From contig JADKFS010000001.1 in assembly GCA_016717335.1 (NCBI GenBank), forward strand, positions 1,364,001 to 1,428,000: a stretch of 64,000 nt of DNA. Direction: 5' to 3'. Position numbers and translations under genes: made by a program. The notes below the pieces were generated by a model, which was given only the letters and a program-made list of their open reading frames with translations, made no database searches and was not told the origin of the DNA. The stretch comes from Candidatus Ribeiella danica (GTDB lineage: Bacteria > Chloroflexota > Chloroflexia > Chloroflexales > Roseiflexaceae). Below are positions 41,462 to 51,431 of this stretch, piece after piece (the stretch's first letter is position 1; each line of letters opens with the position of its first letter).

Positions 41462-44260
41462 TTACTCTTCGCCGCGCGCGCGCCGCCGGGCCTGCTCCTG
41501 CGCCTCGCGCAGCCGCTCCAGGTCGGCGTCTTGAGGTTTGAGCTTCGAGCTCCGAGTTTTGCCCGCCGCAATGTTTGAACGTTTGAACGTTTGGACGCTT
41601 GAACGTCGGTCGTCGGTCGTCGGCCGCTGCGCGCTGGTCGTCTCGCGCGCGCGGCGGCCCAGCCCGACCCGCCGCAGCGCCGCCGCAACGGGCGCCCGCC
41701 CGACCATGAGCCGCCGCAGCGCGATGTCGAACGGCAGCAGCAGCAGCGCCAGCCAGAGCAGCGGCAGCCCGATCTCGCGCACCGCGCCCTGGCTGCTGGC
41801 GTTGGCGTCGAACGCCGCGGCAGGAGCAAGGTTCACACGCCCGCCGGTGCCGCGCGCGATCGCCTCCAGCAGGGCCGGGCTCGCCCCCTGGCTGCGGTAC
41901 TCGGCGCTCTGCGGCATCACCGCGCCGGCCGTCACGGCGCCGAACGGCTGGCCGTTGGCGTCGCGCGCGATCAGCTGCACTAGGTACGCGCCTGGCCGCG
42001 CTGCGCCCACGACGGCCCGGTACTGCCCGGCCGCGACCTCCCGCAGCGCCAGATCCTGCCCGCTGCCGTCGGCCGCGACCAGCCGGCCCGCGAGCTGCAG
42101 GCCGGGCTGCGGGCGCCCCAGGCTGTCCTGCGCCTGGGCGCTCAGCACCAGGTCGGTCCCCGACGAGCTGGCCTGCAGCGCCAGGTTCTGCGGCCCCTGC
42201 GGCGGCAGCAGCCAGCCAAGCAGCTGCGCGCTGAAGCGCGGGAACTCCGGCCAGTCGAGCCACTGCTTGCCCCAGCGCCCCTGAAAGTCGCTGGTCCAGG
42301 CCAGCCCGCGCCCCAGGCCGAACTGCCAGGCCGCCAGTAGCGGGTCGCCGCGCGGCGTGGACAGCAGCACCTGGGCGGCCTGTCGCGGCGTGGTAACCAC
42401 GTAGCCCTTGAGCGGCGGGGCGGCGTCGACGCCGCGCAGGATCGGGTGCGGCGCGCCGAGCGTGGGCGTGAAGTCCTGCTCGATGATGTACGGCTCGATC
42501 ACCGCCTGCGTCTCGTCGGCCAGGATGGCGGGCAGGTTGGCGGCCTGGTTGGTCAGAAAGGTGCGCCCGCCGCCGATACGCGCCATATCGCGGATGAACG
42601 GCACGTGCTCGCCCTCGCCGATCGCGATCGAGCTGAGCGTGACCTTGCGCTCGTGCAGCTGGCGCACCAGGTCGAGCGCGCCCTCCTGCTGCACGGTGTC
42701 GCCGCCATCGGTGATCGTGATGATGTGGCGCACCGGCTTGTCGCTCTGGTCGACATACTTCGCCGCCGCGGCCAGGCCGTCGTGGATGTTGATCCCGCCG
42801 CCGCCCGCCGCGGCGTGGCTCAGCGCCGCGATCGCCTCGTCGCGGCGGCTGCCCGGCAGCGGGCCGACCACCTGGCGCGGCTCGCTGTCGAACAGCACCA
42901 CCGTCAGCTCGTCGTCGTCGCGCATGAGTGTGGCGATCCGCTGGGCGCCCTCGGCCGCCAGCGAGATCTTGCTGCGGCCGTTCTCCTCGGCGCCCATGCT
43001 GCCCGAGACGTCGATCAGCACCACGATGCTGACGGGCGGCAGCCGCACCTGGCTGGGGATGTCCATCGTGACCGGCAGCGCCGCCTCGATCGGCGTGCTG
43101 CGCCAGCCGCCCGCGCCGAACGACTGCTCGCCGCCGACCATCAGCAGCCCGCGGCCGAGGTCGTGCACGTAGGCCGAGATCGCCGCCTGGGCGCGGTCGC
43201 TCAGCGCGCGCCTGGGCACGTCCACCAGTGCCAGCGCGTCGTAGGCGCTCAGCTCGCCCAGGCTGGCCGGCAGCTGGCCGGGCGCGACGACCACCGCGTC
43301 GATCTCGGCCGACCTGAGGGCGGTTGCCAGGCCGGCGGCCTCGTCCGGCTGGCCCTCGACCAACAGCACGCGCGGCTGGCCGCTCACGAAGCTGTAGGCC
43401 TCGGCGGCGTTGTTCTCGGGCCGGGCATCGTTCGGCACGTCGACGCGCACGATGTAGCGGTTGAACGCGGGCTGCGCCGGCGGCAGATCGACCTCGAACG
43501 TCTGCGCGCCGAGCGGCAGCTGCACCTGCTGGTCGGCCAGCGTCGCGCCGCCCGGCCCGACGATCGTCAGCTGCCCGCGCGTCGCGCTGTTGCTCTCCAG
43601 CGTGATCTTCATGCGCAGGCGCTGGCCCTGGCGCGCGGCGGCCGGCAGCTCGACGCCGCTGATCTGCGCGTCCGGGCCGTCGGCAACCCCGCTGAGCGCG
43701 ACCACGTCGACCGGCACGCCGCGCGAGGCGGCGATCCGCGCGGCTGCCACGGCGTCGCCGGTGGTCTCGCCGCCATCCGAGAGCAGCACCAGCCGCTGGT
43801 GGCCCTCGTTCGGCAGCAGCGCCAGCCCGAGCTGCAGCGCGCCGGCGATATCGCTCGCACCGCCGCCCGGCTGCGCGGCGACCTGCCCGAGCGCACGGGC
43901 GTCCGAGGGCGTGCGCTCGACCAGCGCCTGCTGGCCGAAGACCACTAGCCCGGCCCGGTCGCCGGTGGGCATGCGCGCCAGCGCCTGGTCGACGAACGCC
44001 TCGGCGCGGGCGCGCTGCGAGAGCGCGACCGAGTCGGAGCCGTCGAGCAAAAAGACCGTCGTGACCGCGCCGACCGGCTGGACCAGCTGCGCCCCGGCCA
44101 GCCCGAGCGCCAGCCCGGCCAGCGCGATCGTGCGCAGCAGCAGGCTCGACCAGAAGCGCAGGCGCGACAGTCGGCGCGGGACTAGCAGCGTGAGCGCCCA
44201 CAGCGGCGGGATCAGCAGCAGCAGCCAGAGGAAAGTTGGGAAGATGAAGCTGAGTCGCAT
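41462..44260 (-). CDS. Large VWA-domain membrane protein (BatA N-terminus, GATase-like and VWA regions)
   Basis: The 932-residue protein starts with the BatA-type double membrane helix (MRLSFIFPTFLWLLLLIPPL; LLLRTIALAGLALGLAGA). VWA-like stretches have MIDAS patterns: VFLLDGSDSVAL (near 70) and VVLIDVSGSMGAEENGRSK (near 415), followed by TDGGDT. A GATase-1-like part is suggested by GRGLLMVGGEQSFGAGGW. A C-terminal hydrophobic segment (LPLLWLALLLLPFDIALRRL) precedes a foreign-looking tail with QRPTTDDRRSSVQTFKRSN, encoded by AACGTTTG and CGGTCGT words. It is the last gene of the MoxR cluster. The start lies just after a 120-bp tandem duplication of its own 5' end. Confidence 0.85.
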   Translation of the reverse strand: MRLSFIFPTFLWLLLLIPPLWALTLLVPRRLSRLRFWSSLLLRTIALAGLALGLAGAQLVQPVGAVTTVFLLDGSDSVALSQRARAEAFVDQALARMPTGDRAGLVVFGQQALVERTPSDARALGQVAAQPGGGASDIAGALQLGLALLPNEGHQRLVLLSDGGETTGDAVAAARIAASRGVPVDVVALSGVADGPDAQISGVELPAAARQGQRLRMKITLESNSATRGQLTIVGPGGATLADQQVQLPLGAQTFEVDLPPAQPAFNRYIVRVDVPNDARPENNAAEAYSFVSGQPRVLLVEGQPDEAAGLATALRSAEIDAVVVAPGQLPASLGELSAYDALALVDVPRRALSDRAQAAISAYVHDLGRGLLMVGGEQSFGAGGWRSTPIEAALPVTMDIPSQVRLPPVSIVVLIDVSGSMGAEENGRSKISLAAEGAQRIATLMRDDDELTVVLFDSEPRQVVGPLPGSRRDEAIAALSHAAAGGGGINIHDGLAAAAKYVDQSDKPVRHIITITDGGDTVQQEGALDLVRQLHERKVTLSSIAIGEGEHVPFIRDMARIGGGRTFLTNQAANLPAILADETQAVIEPYIIEQDFTPTLGAPHPILRGVDAAPPLKGYVVTTPRQAAQVLLSTPRGDPLLAAWQFGLGRGLAWTSDFQGRWGKQWLDWPEFPRFSAQLLGWLLPPQGPQNLALQASSSGTDLVLSAQAQDSLGRPQPGLQLAGRLVAADGSGQDLALREVAAGQYRAVVGAARPGAYLVQLIARDANGQPFGAVTAGAVMPQSAEYRSQGASPALLEAIARGTGGRVNLAPAAAFDANASSQGAVREIGLPLLWLALLLLPFDIALRRLMVGRAPVAAALRRVGLGRRARETTSAQRPTTDDRRSSVQTFKRSNIAAGKTRSSKLKPQDADLERLREAQEQARRRARGEE
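41525..41640. repeat. Word array encoding the C-terminal tail of the VWA protein
   Basis: Contains GTTTGAACGTTTGAACGTTT (41573-41592) and CGTCGGTCGTCGGTCGTCGG (41603-41640). The frame is maintained and adds about 35 residues. Confidence 0.75.
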
Positions 44261-44451
44261 AGGTTACAGGTTACAGATTACAGGTTACAGGGTTATCCGG
44301 CCTCGCTCCTGTCCCCTGTCCCCTACGCGGTGGGATCAGCAGCAGCAGCCAGAGGAAAGTTGGGAAGATGAAGCTGAGTCGCATAGGTTACAGGTTACAG
44401 GGTTGTCCGGCCTCGCTCCTGTCCCCTGCCCCCTGTCCCCTGTAACCTACG
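44208..44451. repeat. Tandem 120-bp duplication spanning a gene start, with GGTTACAG words
   Basis: 44208-44327 is repeated at 44332-44451 (offset 124 bp), differing mainly in the number of GGTTACAG and CCCCTGT words. The right copy places a second ATG at 44384 with the same first 17 codons as the true gene; that decoy reads 37 residues and stops at 44271, 11 bp before the true ATG. Confidence 0.85.
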
Positions 44452-46362
44452 TTGTCGCCAGCGCTGCCGCAGGTAGGCGATGCCGTTGCGCTGGTAGACC
44501 AGCCACTCGATCACCAGCACGGCCAGCGCCGCCGCCGCCAGCCAGCGCCACAGCTCCCGGCGGCCGACCAGCTCGCTGGTGGTGGCCTGCTGCAGACCGC
44601 TGGTCTGCTGGATCTTCAGGCTGGCCTGCGGCGCGATCGTCGACTCGTCGGGGGCGAGCAGGTTCACGGCGTAGCGCTGCCGCGCGATGAGCTTATCGCC
44701 CTGCAGCTGCTCGGCCGCGTAGACGCCCAGCGCGTCGGTGTCGGCGTAGATCGCCTGGCCGTTCGCGATCGGCACCGCCGCGACCTGGCCGCCCGGCCGC
44801 GTCACGCGCACCGCCGTGATGCTCGGGTCGACCGGCAGCGCCAGCGGCTGGCCCGGCGCGAGTTGGGCCGCCTCGGCGCCGCTGCCCGGCGCGAGGTAGC
44901 CGATCATGTTCGAGAGCAGCAGTGGGAACGCCAGCTGCAGCGGCAGGTCGGAGTCGTGCAGGTCGAACGCCAGCACGATGACTCGCCGGCCGTCGCGCTC
45001 GCCGGCCAGCAGCATCGGCCCGCCGTCGCCGTCCACCACCACGTGCGCCCAGCTGCCGGGCGCGATCTTGTTCGCCCGCCGCACGCTCACGTCGCTCAGA
45101 CGGACGTTGCGCAGCAGCGGCTCGTCGCCGGGCGCGGGCCGCAGCGCCGGGAACTCGGTCGTGCCGGTGACCGAGAACAGCTCGGTCGAGCGCGGCGGCG
45201 CGATGAACAGCAGGTTGCCGGGCGGCAGCCGGTCCGGCACCACGCCGTCCAGGATCGTCACCGGCACCTGGGCGGCTGTCTCGGTGAAGGTGGCCGTGCT
45301 CGCAGGCGCGAGGGTGGTTCGCACGGTCGGCAGCAGCCCCAGCGCGACTTCGAGGAAGCGGTTGCCCGGGCCGACCACCCGCACGGTCGTGCCCTCGCCG
45401 ACGGTGCTGACCGCCCAGCCGCTGTCGTCGGCCGGCAGCCCATCGGCGCCCGAGCTGTCGACCAGCCGCGCCTCGGCCTTGCGCACCTGCGCGGGCACCT
45501 CGAGCACGATCGACTGGGCGTTGCTCGCGCCCGGCTCGATCGCCAGGTTGTAGGCGTTCAGCAGCGTGCCGTTCAGGCTGTCGTCGTAGTAGACGTAGAT
45601 GTCCATGCGGCGGCTGGCCGCGCCGGCGCCGTAGTTGGTCGCCTGGGCGAACAGCGTCTGGCCGGCGGCGCTGGGCGTGAGCGCGATCGCGCTCACGCCG
45701 ACGTTCTCGCGCCCCGCGCCGATCGGGAAGTAGCGCACCGTCGCGGGCATCTTGAGGTCGGGCGGGAAGCGCACATTGCCGTCGGAGATGATCGCCACCT
45801 CGCTGTCGGCCTCGCGCGAGGAGAGCGCCGCCGCCAGCGTGAGCGCCTGGGCGATATCGCTGCCGCCGCCGTTGCGCGGGCCGATCGACTCGATCGCGTC
45901 GCGCAGCTGGCGGCGGTCGGCGTTCCCGGCGGCCAGCACCTCCATCAGCCCGCCAGCGGCGATGATCGTCGCGCGCCCTCCGTCGGGCAGCTGGTCGATC
46001 AGGCTGATCGCCTGCTGCCGCGCGGCGGCCAGGCGCGTCGGCGCGACATCGACGGCGGCCATGCTGGCCGATCGGTCGACGATCACGATCAGGTTGCGGC
46101 CGGCGATGCCGGCGGTGCGCGCGAACGGCCGCGCCAGCGCCAGCGCCAGCAGCAGCAGCAGCAGCAGCTGGAGCAGCAGCAGGGGGTTGCGGCGCAGCCG
46201 CTGCCAGGGCGCGTTGGCCTCCACATCGCGCACGACCCGCCGCCACAGGAAGGTGGACGAGACCCGGCGCTCCTCGCGGCGCAGCTTCAGCAGGTACATC
46301 GCCACGATGATCGGGCCGACGACCAGTGCTGAGATCAGCGCCAGCGGAGCGAGAAACGGCAT
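44395..46362 (-). CDS. BatA/VWA-domain membrane protein
   Basis: The 655-residue protein has a BatA N-terminus (MPFLAPLALISALVVGPIIV; RREERRVSSTFLWRR) and a second helix (LLLLQLLLLLLLALALARPF). Its VWA domain has MIDAS NLIVIVDRSASMAAVD near residues 89-104 and GNGGGSDIAQAL-like sequence, and a C-terminal helix follows (LWRWLAAAALAVLVIEWLV). Bat-type proteins assemble with MoxR ATPases in membrane protein maturation. The ATG overlaps the end of the Uma2 gene region (4 bp apart). The last residues (LQGTGGRGQERGRTTL) come from CCCCTGT words. Confidence 0.85.
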   Translation of the reverse strand: MPFLAPLALISALVVGPIIVAMYLLKLRREERRVSSTFLWRRVVRDVEANAPWQRLRRNPLLLLQLLLLLLLALALARPFARTAGIAGRNLIVIVDRSASMAAVDVAPTRLAAARQQAISLIDQLPDGGRATIIAAGGLMEVLAAGNADRRQLRDAIESIGPRNGGGSDIAQALTLAAALSSREADSEVAIISDGNVRFPPDLKMPATVRYFPIGAGRENVGVSAIALTPSAAGQTLFAQATNYGAGAASRRMDIYVYYDDSLNGTLLNAYNLAIEPGASNAQSIVLEVPAQVRKAEARLVDSSGADGLPADDSGWAVSTVGEGTTVRVVGPGNRFLEVALGLLPTVRTTLAPASTATFTETAAQVPVTILDGVVPDRLPPGNLLFIAPPRSTELFSVTGTTEFPALRPAPGDEPLLRNVRLSDVSVRRANKIAPGSWAHVVVDGDGGPMLLAGERDGRRVIVLAFDLHDSDLPLQLAFPLLLSNMIGYLAPGSGAEAAQLAPGQPLALPVDPSITAVRVTRPGGQVAAVPIANGQAIYADTDALGVYAAEQLQGDKLIARQRYAVNLLAPDESTIAPQASLKIQQTSGLQQATTSELVGRRELWRWLAAAALAVLVIEWLVYQRNGIAYLRQRWRQRRLQGTGGRGQERGRTTL

Positions 46363-46366
46363 TCAG

Positions 46367-47068
46367 CTACCCTGGCTCTTCCTCTGGGCTGATGCCCAGG
46401 GCACGCAGCTGCGCTGCCAGTCGATCGGCCCGCTGGCGCTCCTGCTCGGCCCGCTGGCGCTCCTGCTCGGCGACCTGCTGGGCTATGTCGCGCGAGCGCT
46501 CGAGCTCGACGTATGACTCGAACGGGCGACCGTCTGGGCGGTAGAGCTGCAGCTCCCCGCCCGCCAGCTCGAAGCGCACGCCCAGGCGCGGGCTCACCCA
46601 GCCCTGCATCGTCTCGATCGGCGCCAGCTCGCCCTCGGCGCCGATCCAGCCGCTGAGATCGCCACGGTCGGGATCGTAGATGTAGAACTCCTCCACGCCG
46701 TAGCGCTCGTAGAAGCGCAGCTTGCCGATCATCTCGGCCAGCGTGTTCCCCGGCGAGAGCACCTCGAACACGACCTGCGGCGCGACGCCGCCCTCGCGCC
46801 ACTGCTGGTACGATCCGCGGTCGCCTTTCGGCCGCCCAAACGCGACCATGACATCGGGCGCGACCCGCAGATCCGGCCGCCCCTCGACCGGATACCACAG
46901 CAGATCTCCGGCGACGAAAACGTTCGGGTCGTCTTTGAACAGCGCGTCGAGGCCGCCCTGGATCGTCACGATCCAGCGGAACTGCCTGGTGTTGTCGGCC
47001 ATAGGTTGTCCGTCGCTCTCAGGATAGACGATATCTTGTGCCGCGATCGACTGGGCATTCACAACCAT
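46367..47068 (-). CDS. Uma2-family protein (PD-(D/E)XK restriction-endonuclease-like fold)
   Basis: The 233-residue protein matches the Uma2 family of filamentous phototrophs. It has RPDLRVAPDVMVAFGRPKGD (catalytic Asp region), APQVVFEVLSPGNTLAEMIG (Glu), KLRFYERYGVEEFYIYDPDR and a C-terminal coiled coil (RDIAQQVAEQERQRAEQERQ). Its role is unknown; it is usually found in many dispersed copies. Here it separates the DUF58 and VWA genes of a MoxR cluster, on the same strand and closely spaced. GGAGATGGGACT precedes ATG 47068. Confidence 0.88.
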   Translation of the reverse strand: MVVNAQSIAAQDIVYPESDGQPMADNTRQFRWIVTIQGGLDALFKDDPNVFVAGDLLWYPVEGRPDLRVAPDVMVAFGRPKGDRGSYQQWREGGVAPQVVFEVLSPGNTLAEMIGKLRFYERYGVEEFYIYDPDRGDLSGWIGAEGELAPIETMQGWVSPRLGVRFELAGGELQLYRPDGRPFESYVELERSRDIAQQVAEQERQRAEQERQRADRLAAQLRALGISPEEEPG

Positions 47069-47129
47069 AGTCCCATCTCCGACTCAGGCGAACAGCCGCA
47101 CTACTTAGCTCTACTCCACGCACTGATTT

Positions 47130-48020
47130 CTACCGCAGCGCCCCGCGCCGCCGCAAGTGCGACAGCACGAACTCCTCGATCGGCACGGACGTGTCGGCGA
47201 ACAGGTAGTTGATCGCGCGCCCGGTGCAGAAGCTCTCGATCTCGGCTCGCCAGGCGCGCAGGTTCTCGTCGTAGCGGCGCAGCGCGTCCAGGTCGGCGGT
47301 GATCTCGACCGGCGCGCCGCCCTCGGCGTCGAGCAGCCGGAAGTCGCCGTCGATTGTGGGACGCAGCTCCTCCGGCGCCAGGGTGTGCACGATCGTGATC
47401 TCGAACGGGCGCGACGAGAGCGCGCGCAGCGCGTCTTTCCAGTCGGGGTCCATCAGGTCCGAGCAGAGCAGCAGCGGGCCAGCGTTGCGGGCGGTCTGGA
47501 TGTAGCGGCGGCAGGTGGCCAGCAGGCTGCCGCTCGCACCGGCCGGCATCCGCTGCAGAAAGTCGAACAGCGGCAGCGCGCCGCGCTTGCCGCGCACGCC
47601 CGGCAGCTGCCGCAGCGCTCCGCCACCAAACGCCGTGACGGTCACCCGGTCGAGGCTCGAGAGCGCGATGTAGCCGAACGCGGCGGCCGCGCGCCGCGCG
47701 TACAGCAGCTTGTTCGGCTCGCCCCAGTCCATCGAGGCGGTGCCGTCGACCAGCAGGTGCACGGTCAGCTCCTCCTCGGCCACCATCAGCTTGAGGAAGA
47801 AGCGCTCCATGCGGGCGTACAGGTTCCAGTCGATCTGGCGAATGTCGTCGCCGGCGACGTAGGCCCGGTAGTCGGCGAACTCGACCGAGCTGCCGCGGCG
47901 GGGGCTGCGCCGCTCGCCCTGCATGTCGCCGGCCATCGCGCGCCGAGTCACCAGCACCAGCCGGTCGAGCTTGCGCAGAAAGGCCGAGTCGAAGAGCGGT
48001 TGTTGGGGGGCCGTTGTCAT
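47130..48020 (-). CDS. DUF58-domain protein of the MoxR cluster
   Basis: The 296-residue protein has the DUF58 signature EFADYRAYVAGDDIRQIDWN near residues 46-65, followed by a VWA-like core whose MIDAS-type loop reads LLVDGTASMDWGEPNK. Proteins of this kind link MoxR ATPases to VWA membrane proteins. Upstream of ATG 48020 there is no ribosome site; the DNA there is an AACGTTCGAACG word run. Translation may depend on coupling or on a leaderless-like start. Confidence 0.88.
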   Translation of the reverse strand: MTTAPQQPLFDSAFLRKLDRLVLVTRRAMAGDMQGERRSPRRGSSVEFADYRAYVAGDDIRQIDWNLYARMERFFLKLMVAEEELTVHLLVDGTASMDWGEPNKLLYARRAAAAFGYIALSSLDRVTVTAFGGGALRQLPGVRGKRGALPLFDFLQRMPAGASGSLLATCRRYIQTARNAGPLLLCSDLMDPDWKDALRALSSRPFEITIVHTLAPEELRPTIDGDFRLLDAEGGAPVEITADLDALRRYDENLRAWRAEIESFCTGRAINYLFADTSVPIEEFVLSHLRRRGALR

Positions 48021-48021
48021 G

Positions 48022-48066
48022 GTTGCGATGTTGAAACGTTCGAACGCTTGAACGTTCGAACGTTTT
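48022..48066. repeat. AACGTTCGAACG word run between moxR and the DUF58 gene
   Basis: GAAACGTTCGAACGCTTGAA is followed by CGTTCGAACGTTTTGG. The units are self-complementary and fill the whole intergenic space. Confidence 0.75.
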
Positions 48067-48069
48067 GGC

Positions 48070-49065
<996 letters not shown>

Positions 49066-49114
49066 GTAAAACTCCTTGCCATCAGTTGCGGCAGCGCGCC
49101 GGGCAGCGGTGGTG

Positions 49115-49321
49115 CTACGCGCTTGGGAAGCCCAGCAGAACGACCACAGCCCCGATCGCGGCGATCAGAAACGCGAGCCAGGATGCCGCAGTAAGAGCGA
49201 ATGCGATTGTTACGACGTTCGGTGGGATGCGGACGTATCGTACTCCCCAGATAATCGTTGCGCTGCCGATCAGCACGAGCAGCGCGAGCGCGCCAACTAT
49301 TGTAAAGATCATACGTTTCAC
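49115..49321 (-). CDS. Small two-helix membrane protein
   Basis: The 68-residue product has two hydrophobic segments (MIFTIVGALALLVLIGSATI; FALTAASWLAFLIAAIGAVV) and no soluble domain. It could start at GTG 49321 or ATG 49312; neither has a strong ribosome site. It lies 49 bp upstream of moxR on the same strand and may be a small accessory subunit of that cluster. No family is recognised. Confidence 0.5.
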   Translation of the reverse strand: MKRMIFTIVGALALLVLIGSATIIWGVRYVRIPPNVVTIAFALTAASWLAFLIAAIGAVVVLLGFPSA

Positions 49322-49584
49322 CAGTGCGCTGGCACGACAAGGGGCCAGCGCCTACGAGGTATGACTCGGCCGGGAGGGATTGGCCGCGCGCCCTTGGGCG
49401 GTCGCCACCAGCGAGCTGATACCTTGGTCGTCACCTACCTGTTGATTGCCGCACACTACGCGCGGCGTCTGCCGGCCGCGCCAGTACAGCGCGATCTCCA
49501 TATGTTCATTGGTGGCTCGCCACGCTGATTCCGCTGGGCGGGGTGTGAGGGGCGAAGCCTCTCCAAACCTCCCCGGCAAAATCA

Positions 49585-51255
49585 CTACCGTCGCGGCTCA
49601 AGATTCGAGAAGTAATCTCGGACGTAGTCTTTTAGGTGCGGCGGGATGGCACTCTGGTCGAGCGCCTCGCCCGCGGCCCGCTCGTACTGTGGCAGCTGCT
49701 GCTGATACGGCACCAGCGCGGGGCTCGACACGCCGGGCAGATTCGCCTGGCCCTGCTGGGTCTGCGTCTCGCCGCCCTGGCCCTGCTGCCCCTGAATGGT
49801 ATCCGGCTGCCCCTGCGGGTTGCTCGGATCGTAGGGTTGGTAGACTAGGTCGCTGTGGTTGACTCCCCGCCCGCCGCCCTGGTCGGCCTGGTTGGGGTCG
49901 TCGGTGCTGCCTTGCCCGCCCTGCTGGCCCTGTTGCTGGCCTTGCTGACCCTGCTGCTGACCCTGGCCTTGCTGACCCTGCTGCTGACCCTGCTGGCCCT
50001 GCTGCTGACCCTGCTGCTGGCCTTGCTGGCCTTGCTGCTGACCCTGCTGGCCTTGCTGACCTTGCTGCTGGCCTTGCTGCTGGCCTTGCTGGGCCTGCTG
50101 CGCTTGCTGCTGGGCCTGCTGGGCGGACTGGTTGAGATTCTGGCGGCCCTGCTGGATCTGCGAGAGCGCCTGCTGGAGCGCCTGCTGGCCGGACTGCTGC
50201 TGCTGGGCCTGCTGGGCTTGCTGCTGGGCTTGCTGAAGCGACTGCTGCGCCTGCTGGGTGTTGCCCTGTTGCAACGCCTGCGCGGCGTTCGAAAGATTCT
50301 GCGCGAGCTGCGGGTCGGCCTGCTGCGCCTGCTGCGCCTGCTGGCTCAGGCTCTGCGCGGCCTGCTGGCGCTGCTCGGGCGTCATCTGCTCGATCTGCCG
50401 GGCGAGCTTGTCCAGCTCCTGCGCGGCCTGCTCGATGCCGGGGCGCTGCAGCGGCTGGCGCCCCGAGAGGCCCTGCAGGTCGCGGGCCAGGTTCTCCAGC
50501 GCGGCCCGGCGCGCGTCGGCGTTCGGGTCGAGCCGCTGCTGCAGCTGGCGCTCGACCGACGAGAGGTCGGCCAGCGCCTGCTCGCGGCTGCCCCCATTTT
50601 CGCGCAGCCTGCGCTCCAGCTCGGCCAGCTGCTGGTCGAGCGCGGCGCGCTCCTCGGCCGTCAGGGTCTGGTCTTGCGCGATCTGCTGGCGCAGCTGCTC
50701 GGTCTGATCGACCGTCTGCTGGATCGCCTGCTGCACCGCGGCGCGCTCGCGGAGCACCTGGTCCTGCGGATTCGGCAGCAGCGCCAGCGCCAGGCCGATC
50801 GCCAGCGGGGCGAGCGACCACAGCAGCGGCCGGCGCTCGATCCGCAGCGGCAGCATCCGCGGGCGCAGGGTATCGGCGTAGGCGCGCGCGTCGGCCTGCT
50901 GCTCCTGGTCGAGCGGCTGAACCTCGGCGCGGCCGCTCAGCTCGATCGCCGTGGCCAGCCGCTCGCGCAGATCGAGCTCGGAGTCGACACGCTGCGCCAC
51001 GCGGCGCGCCGGCAGCGGCCGCAGCAGCAGGTAGCCCAGCACCACGACCAGCCAGAGCGCCGGCGGGACGATCGACCACAGCAGCAGGCGCGGGATCGGC
51101 ACGAGCCGCCCGGCGAGCTGAAGTAGCGCGAAGCCGGCCAGCCCGATCCACAGCGTGCGGCTGGCCGCCAGCAGTGTATCGCGCAGCCGCAGCCGCGACC
51201 GCATGGGCCGCAGCCGCCGCTGGATGTACTCGCCGGTTGTCAGTGCCTGGGCCAT
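49585..51255 (-). CDS. DUF4175-like membrane protein with long Q/G low-complexity repeat
   Basis: From ATG 51255 the product has 556 residues. Membrane segments near 30-80 (LLAASRTLWIGLAGFALLQL; LLWSIVPPALWLVVVLGYLL) and 140-160 (LLWSLAPLAIGLALALL) are followed by a long coiled-coil region. Residues about 340-445 are an almost pure QQGQ/QQAQQ tract, then QADQGGGRGVNHSDL. The C-terminus (QYERAAGEALDQSAIPPHLK, DYVRDYFSNLEP) looks conserved and folded. Similar proteins occur in MoxR/DUF58 clusters. The Q tract is encoded by CTGCTG(A/G)CC-type DNA that also yields a Leu-rich antisense frame, which I regard as an artefact. Confidence 0.8.
   Translation of the reverse strand: MAQALTTGEYIQRRLRPMRSRLRLRDTLLAASRTLWIGLAGFALLQLAGRLVPIPRLLLWSIVPPALWLVVVLGYLLLRPLPARRVAQRVDSELDLRERLATAIELSGRAEVQPLDQEQQADARAYADTLRPRMLPLRIERRPLLWSLAPLAIGLALALLPNPQDQVLRERAAVQQAIQQTVDQTEQLRQQIAQDQTLTAEERAALDQQLAELERRLRENGGSREQALADLSSVERQLQQRLDPNADARRAALENLARDLQGLSGRQPLQRPGIEQAAQELDKLARQIEQMTPEQRQQAAQSLSQQAQQAQQADPQLAQNLSNAAQALQQGNTQQAQQSLQQAQQQAQQAQQQQSGQQALQQALSQIQQGRQNLNQSAQQAQQQAQQAQQGQQQGQQQGQQGQQGQQQGQQGQQQGQQQGQQGQQQGQQGQGQQQGQQGQQQGQQGGQGSTDDPNQADQGGGRGVNHSDLVYQPYDPSNPQGQPDTIQGQQGQGGETQTQQGQANLPGVSSPALVPYQQQLPQYERAAGEALDQSAIPPHLKDYVRDYFSNLEPRR
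49915..50240. repeat. GC-rich CAG/GGC coding minisatellite
   Basis: Units of 9-15 bp such as CTGCTGACCCTG and TTGCTGGCC, on the strand shown, are repeated more than 20 times inside the Q/G tract. Units of multiples of three keep the frame, as expected if copy number changes by slippage. Confidence 0.8.
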
Positions 51256-51431
51256 TAGATATCGATTCCTCAGATCGCTCAATCCCGCATGCTACCGCGA
51301 GCCAGCCTCGTCGCTGGCAAGGTAGGATGCTAATCAGACGGTGTAGCGGGCTTCGAGGTTCCAGTGCCGGGCGTGCGTCCACTGTAGCACAAAGAGGGCG
51401 CCAGGTGAATGGACAGCAGCTGAGATGCCGC

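Noticed and set aside
49855..51126. Long Leu-rich gene on the plus strand
   Set aside because: It is the antisense of the Q/G-repeat gene; CAG/CTG-type DNA gives poly-Leu in the other strand. No ribosome site or conserved pattern.
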